From contig NZ_JASNJE010000024.1 in NCBI RefSeq assembly GCF_030164465.1, positions 1-64,000 of the forward strand: DNA of 64,000 nt, read 5' to 3'. The notes below the pieces were generated by a model, which was given only the letters and a program-made list of their open reading frames with translations, was not told the DNA's origin and searched no databases. Source of the DNA: Sedimentitalea xiamensis (GTDB lineage: Bacteria; Pseudomonadota; Alphaproteobacteria; Rhodobacterales; Rhodobacteraceae). Shown here piece by piece: positions 59,942 through 64,000 of this stretch. A program made the position numbers and the translations under genes. Position 1 is the stretch's first letter, and the number at the start of each line of letters is the position of its first letter.

Positions 59942-61132
59942 TCAGCCTCCCATCTTCACTTTGGCGATGATCCCGCGCTGGATCTCGTTGGAGCCACCGA
60001 AGATCGACAGCTTGCGGTTGTTGAAATACTTGGCCGCGACGGGTCCAGCATAGTCCGGCCCGATCGGATCGTTGTCACCCTCGACCAGTTCGGAAGCGAA
60101 CGGCATCGCGTAGGGTCCGGCGGCGCGGCGGGCGAGATCGTTGATCTCTTGCCGAATGATCGTGCCCTTGACCTTGAGCATCGACGCCTCGACGCCGGGC
60201 GCCTGCCCGACCGCGGCCTTGGAGATGATGCGCAGGTTGGTGGTGGCCATGGCCATCAGGTCGATTTCGACCTTGGCGACGCGCGCGGCGAAATGCGGAT
60301 TGACGGCGAGCGGCTTGCCGCCGGACATCTCGGCGCGGGCCATCCGCTTGACCGAGGCCAGACCGGCCTCGGAAAACCCGACGCCTGCGATGTTGGTGCG
60401 CTCGTGGGTCAGGAGATACTTGGCATAGGTCCAGCCCTTGTTCTCCTCGCCGACGAGGTTCTCGACCGGAACCTTGACGTCGGTGAACCAGACCTCGTTG
60501 ACCTCATGCGTGCCGTCCAGAAGGATGATCGGCCGCACCTCGACGCCGGGCGTGTTCATGTCGATCAGCAGAAAGGAAATACCCTCCTGCTGCTTGACAT
60601 TGGGGTCGGTGCGCACGAGGCAGAAGATCCAGTCGGCATACTGGCCCAGCGTCGTCCAGGTCTTCTGGCCATTGACGATGTAATGGTCGCCCTCTCGTAC
60701 CGCGCGGGTCTTGAGCGAGGCAAGATCGGAGCCCGCACCCGGCTCGGAATAGCCCTGGCACCACCAGTCGGTGCCGTCCAGAATGCGCGGCAGGTAGTGG
60801 CCGCACTGTTCCTTGCTGCCGAATTTCATCAGCACCGGGGCCAGCATCGACAGGCCGAAAGGCACGATGCGCGGCGCGCTGGCAAAGGCGCATTCCTCCT
60901 CGAAGATATGGCGCTGCACCGCGTTCCATTCGGCCCCGCCGAATTCCCTGGGCCAGTTCGGGGCCAGCCAGCCGCGTACGTTCAGAATCGCGTGCCACTG
61001 TTCCTGCTCGGCCTTGTCCGGATGACCGCCGCGGCGGATCTTCTCAGCCAGGTCCTTGGGCAGCTTCTCGTCCAGAAAGGCGCGCACCTCGTCGCGAAAG
61101 GCGATTTCCTCGGGGGAATAGCTCAGGTCCAT
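59942..61132 (-). CDS. Acyl-CoA dehydrogenase (first subunit type)
   Basis: A 396-residue FAD enzyme for alpha,beta-desaturation of an acyl-CoA. MDLSYSPEEIAFRDEVRAFL, YSEPGAGSDLASLKTRAVRE, DHYIVNGQKTWTTLGQYADW and the C-terminal FGGSNEIQRGIIAKVKMGG are typical. The ATG at 61132 has GAGGAG upstream. Adjacent second-subunit gene and thiolase/FadB partners place it in fatty, branched or ring-containing acid degradation. Confidence 0.92.
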   Translation of the reverse strand: MDLSYSPEEIAFRDEVRAFLDEKLPKDLAEKIRRGGHPDKAEQEQWHAILNVRGWLAPNWPREFGGAEWNAVQRHIFEEECAFASAPRIVPFGLSMLAPVLMKFGSKEQCGHYLPRILDGTDWWCQGYSEPGAGSDLASLKTRAVREGDHYIVNGQKTWTTLGQYADWIFCLVRTDPNVKQQEGISFLLIDMNTPGVEVRPIILLDGTHEVNEVWFTDVKVPVENLVGEENKGWTYAKYLLTHERTNIAGVGFSEAGLASVKRMARAEMSGGKPLAVNPHFAARVAKVEIDLMAMATTNLRIISKAAVGQAPGVEASMLKVKGTIIRQEINDLARRAAGPYAMPFASELVEGDNDPIGPDYAGPVAAKYFNNRKLSIFGGSNEIQRGIIAKVKMGG

Positions 61133-61238
61133 TTGTGCTCTCCTCTCATTGCACAACGACAGGGTCTGGCGACGTCCGGCACCCCGTGCCGGACCGTGTG
61201 CGCCCGGCCCTCGATGGGCGGGGCGTACGCCTCCGCCT

Positions 61239-62411
61239 TCAGTAGATCTCGAACAATCCGGCAGCGCCCATGCCGCCGCCGATACACATTGTGACGACGC
61301 CCAGCTTCGCGCCGCGCCGCCTGCCTTCGCGCATCAGGTGCCCGACCATGCGCGCGCCGGTCATGCCGAAGGGATGGCCGATGGCGATGGAACCGCCGTT
61401 GACGTTGCATTTCGCGTCATCGATGCCCAGCCGGTCCCGGCAATAGAGCGCCTGGCTCGCGAAGGCCTCGTTCAGCTCCCAGAGGTCGATATCGTCCACT
61501 TTCAGCCCGTGCCGCTCCAGCAGGCGCGGCACCGCGAAGACGGGACCGATGCCCATCTCGTCGGGCTCACACCCCGCGACGCAAAAGCCCTTGAACGCAC
61601 CCATCGGCGCCAGGCCCTGCCTTTCCGCATCGCGGCTTTCCATCAGCACCAGCGCCGCCGCGCCATCCGACAGCTGGCTCGCGTTGCCGGCGGTGACAAA
61701 GCCGCCCTCGCGCACCGGGCCAAGGCCCCGCAGGCCCTCGATCGCGGTGTTCGGGCGGTTGCACTCGTCGCGGTCCACCGTGACCTCTTGCAGCGATATC
61801 TCGCCGCTCTCCTTGTCCTTCATCGCCATGGTGGCCTGCATCGGCACGATCTCGTCGTCGAACAACCCGGCCTGCTGCGCCGCCGCAATGCGCTGCTGGC
61901 TGCGCAGGCCGTATGCGTCCTGATCCTCGCGGCTGATGCCGTAGCGTTCGGCCACGATATCGGCGGTTTCGATCATCGCCATGTAGATCGCGGGCTTGTG
62001 TTCGGCGATCCAGCTTTCCTCGGCACGTCGCGCCTTGGGCTGCACCATGGAGATGCTTTCGACGCCGCCGGCCACCATCGGTCCGGCGCCTTCCGTGGTG
62101 ATCGCGTTGGCCGCCAGCGCCACGGTCTGCAATCCGGACGAACAGAACCGGTTGACCGTCATGCCGGACGCGGTGACGGGGAGCCCGGCCCGGATGGCGA
62201 TCTGGCGGGCGATATTGCTGCCGGTCTCGCCCTCGGGATAGCCGCAGCCGATGGCGCAGTCCTCGATCGTGGCCGGGTCGATTCCGGCGCGCTGCACGGC
62301 GGCGGCGACCGCATGGCCGCCCATGGTCGCGCCATGGGTCATGTTGAAGGAGCCACGGAAGGATTTGGCCAGCCCGGTGCGGGCGGCGGACACGATGACA
62401 GCCTGTTTCAT
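61239..62411 (-). CDS. Acetyl-CoA C-acyltransferase (thiolase)
   Basis: A 390-residue thiolase: nucleophile Cys90 in [14 protein letters not shown], histidine in [20 protein letters not shown] and Cys in [18 protein letters not shown]. It cleaves 3-oxoacyl-CoA in the last step of beta-oxidation. Its ATG overlaps the stop of the upstream FadB/FadJ-like gene by four bases. A gap of about 100 bases to the acyl-CoA dehydrogenase gene shows nothing else. Confidence 0.95.
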   Translation of the reverse strand: MKQAVIVSAARTGLAKSFRGSFNMTHGATMGGHAVAAAVQRAGIDPATIEDCAIGCGYPEGETGSNIARQIAIRAGLPVTASGMTVNRFCSSGLQTVALAANAITTEGAGPMVAGGVESISMVQPKARRAEESWIAEHKPAIYMAMIETADIVAERYGISREDQDAYGLRSQQRIAAAQQAGLFDDEIVPMQATMAMKDKESGEISLQEVTVDRDECNRPNTAIEGLRGLGPVREGGFVTAGNASQLSDGAAALVLMESRDAERQGLAPMGAFKGFCVAGCEPDEMGIGPVFAVPRLLERHGLKVDDIDLWELNEAFASQALYCRDRLGIDDAKCNVNGGSIAIGHPFGMTGARMVGHLMREGRRRGAKLGVVTMCIGGGMGAAGLFEIY

Positions 62412-64000
62412 GCGGCAGCCTCCTTGTTCAGATCATCGAAATTGCGCCCTTCGGCCACGAGTTGTTCGAGCAGCGGCGCGGGTTCCCAGAAATACGGATC
62501 TTCTTTCGCATAGGACTTGATGTCCTCCAGCAGGCCGGGCAGCCCCTGAAGGTCGGCCCATTTCAGCGGCCCGCCGCGATAGCGCGGGAAGCCGTAGCCG
62601 AACAGCAGGGTCATATCCACGTCGAGCGGACGCCGGGCGATGCCCTCGCCCACGACCTTGGCGCTTTCATTAACCATCGCCGCCATGTAACGGCGCACGA
62701 TTTCCTCGTCGGTGAACGCGCGCGGGGCGAGGCCCTGTGCGGCGCGTTCGGCCTCGATCAGGGGCAGAACGTCAGGATTGGGCACCCGCGAGCGCGGCCC
62801 GGCGGCATAGTCGTAGTAGCCCTTGCCGGTCTTCTGGCCGAAATGGCCGCCCTCGCAAAGCGTGTCCGCATAGGAACTGTCGCGCGCTCGGGGATCCAGC
62901 CCCTCGGCGCGCTTCCTCTTGCGCACCGCCCAGCCGATGTCGAGCCCGGCGAGATCGGCGACCGCGAAGGGTCCCATGGCGAAACCGAAATCCTCCAGCG
63001 CCTTGTCGATCTGGTAGGGGCTGGCGCCGTCCAGGATCATGTGATCGGCGCATGTGCGGTAGGTCGAGAGGATCCGGTTGCCGATGAACCCGTCGCAAAC
63101 CCCGGCGCGTACGCTGATCTTGCCCAGCCGCTTGCCGAGGGCAAAGCCGGTCGCCACCACATCGGGCGCGGTCCGATCGGCCACCACCACTTCGAGCAGC
63201 TTCATCACATGCGCGGGCGAGAAAAAATGCAGCCCGATCACGTCGGCCGGGCGGGAGGTGACGGCGGCGATCTGGTTCACGTCGAGATAGGAGGTGTTGG
63301 TGGCCAGCACCGCGCCGGGTTTCGCGACCGCGTCGAGCTGGGTGAAGACCTTTTTCTTGACCTCCATTTCCTCGAACACCGCCTCGATGACCAGATCCGC
63401 GTCTTTCAGCGCGCCGTAATCGGTGGCCAGAGTGAGGGCCTTTTCGGTCAGGGCCTCGAATTTCTCGGGGCTGATCTTGCCGCGTTTCAGCGCGCCCTGC
63501 AGATTGCCCGCGATCCGGCCTTTCGCGGCCTCCGCCGCCTCGGGCGTCATTTCCAGCATGGTGACGGTCAGCCCCGACAGCAGCGCAGCAGTGGCGATGC
63601 CGGCACCCATGGTGCCACCGCCGATTACGCCGATAGCGGACAGCGGGCGCGGTTCCACGCCTTTCAGTTCGGGCAGCTTGCCCACAGCGCGTTCGGAGAA
63701 GAAGGCGTGAATCAGCCCCTCGCGCTGATCGGTGTTCATCAGGTCCATGAACAGTTCGCGTTCCCGCTTCATGCCCTCGGCAAAGGGCAGTTCGGCCGCC
63801 GCCTGCACCGCCCGCACGGCGGTGGCGGGCGAAATCTGGCCCCGGCCCTTTTTCAGCACGGAATCATAGACCGCGTCGAAATCGACCGGCGCAGGCGCAT
63901 CCATCTCGCTGACCGGACGGCGCGGCGCGCCCTGGTCCAGCAGTTCCCGTGTATAGGCCAACCCGATATCGCGCGGCGCTCCATCCTCGATCCTGTCGAT
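62408..64000 (-). CDS. Multifunctional 3-hydroxyacyl-CoA dehydrogenase (FadB/FadJ-like), 5' end beyond the window
   Basis: The visible 530 residues include the last part of the hydratase domain (IDRIEDGAPRDIG and onwards), the NAD-binding IGVIGGGTMGAGIATAALLS, then HFFSPAHVMKLLEVVVADRT (catalytic His of the dehydrogenase), VRAGVCDGFIGNRILSTYRT and the two C-terminal 3HCDH domains ending [10 protein letters not shown]. The frame is open to base 64000, so the N-terminal enoyl-CoA hydratase domain lies outside. It oxidises 3-hydroxyacyl-CoA, with the thiolase that follows completing the cycle. Confidence 0.93.
   Translation of the reverse strand: MDRIEDGAPRDIGLAYTRELLDQGAPRRPVSEMDAPAPVDFDAVYDSVLKKGRGQISPATAVRAVQAAAELPFAEGMKRERELFMDLMNTDQREGLIHAFFSERAVGKLPELKGVEPRPLSAIGVIGGGTMGAGIATAALLSGLTVTMLEMTPEAAEAAKGRIAGNLQGALKRGKISPEKFEALTEKALTLATDYGALKDADLVIEAVFEEMEVKKKVFTQLDAVAKPGAVLATNTSYLDVNQIAAVTSRPADVIGLHFFSPAHVMKLLEVVVADRTAPDVVATGFALGKRLGKISVRAGVCDGFIGNRILSTYRTCADHMILDGASPYQIDKALEDFGFAMGPFAVADLAGLDIGWAVRKRKRAEGLDPRARDSSYADTLCEGGHFGQKTGKGYYDYAAGPRSRVPNPDVLPLIEAERAAQGLAPRAFTDEEIVRRYMAAMVNESAKVVGEGIARRPLDVDMTLLFGYGFPRYRGGPLKWADLQGLPGLLEDIKSYAKEDPYFWEPAPLLEQLVAEGRNFDDLNKEAAA

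Noticed and set aside
58838-61294. Plus-strand frame of over 800 codons opposite the acyl-CoA dehydrogenases
   Set aside because: The minus-strand dehydrogenases are full length with family motifs; the opposite frame has no recognisable domain.

Overview
This is a high-GC stretch of chromosome from an alphaproteobacterium, most likely a member of the Rhodobacteraceae (Roseobacter group). The reasons are the irr / fabA-fabB-fabI arrangement, the miaB-phoH pair, the MaoC-phosphotransacetylase fusion beside ackA, and a dispersed repeat (two inverted copies) of a kind I associate with that family. No rRNA or tRNA gene was recognised. Most of the window is intact, tightly packed core metabolism, with ATGA overlaps inside operons. 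Two stretches look acquired and decayed.

1-3.4 kb is a wrecked mobile region. An IS5-type remnant is fused to the 5' end of an excisionase-like helix-turn-helix gene. A small conserved gene and a Rep_trans-type replication initiation gene follow, and the latter is cut at its 3' end by a decayed IS3-family element. 3.4-13.2 kb is core: a small cytochrome c, phoH, miaB, a glycosyltransferase-like gene, a K+ channel, a phytanoyl-CoA dioxygenase family gene, irr, a DUF2189 membrane protein and fabA-fabB-fabI. 13.4-16.2 kb is a lower-GC accessory island of unknown genes (two with signal peptides, one with Sel1-like repeats), closed by a second remnant of the same kind of IS3 end and by a helically phased array of short repeats.

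16.3-25.3 kb carries an FKBP-type isomerase and then a long plus-strand catabolic run: haloacid dehalogenase, two alpha/beta hydrolases, threonine dehydratase-like enzyme, PcaD-like and PcaB-like enzymes, zinc alcohol dehydrogenase, enolase-superfamily enzyme and an ArsR regulator. 25.4-29.2 kb holds an unusual ABC-type protein with degenerate ATPase motifs and a cyclic-nucleotide-binding-like C-terminus, next to a helical protein. 29.4-37.5 kb has DUF3307, a flavin monooxygenase, GNAT, thiolase, GST, ackA, the MaoC-Pta fusion and a small methyltransferase. 37.7-43.9 kb is a complete peptide-type ABC importer operon.

44.3-46.6 kb is a large MscS-type channel. Divergent from it, 46.9-53.4 kb is a seven-gene, almost gapless operon of four glycosyltransferases, a histidine phosphatase, a polysaccharide-deacetylase-like protein and a methyltransferase. 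This is the best candidate for an undescribed glycan pathway. rpe, an NCS1 nucleobase transporter with elaborate upstream palindromes and a GntR remnant follow. 56.1-64 kb is a minus-strand fatty-acid/acyl-CoA beta-oxidation operon that runs off the right edge. All functional calls rest on reading motifs by eye; no database search was possible.
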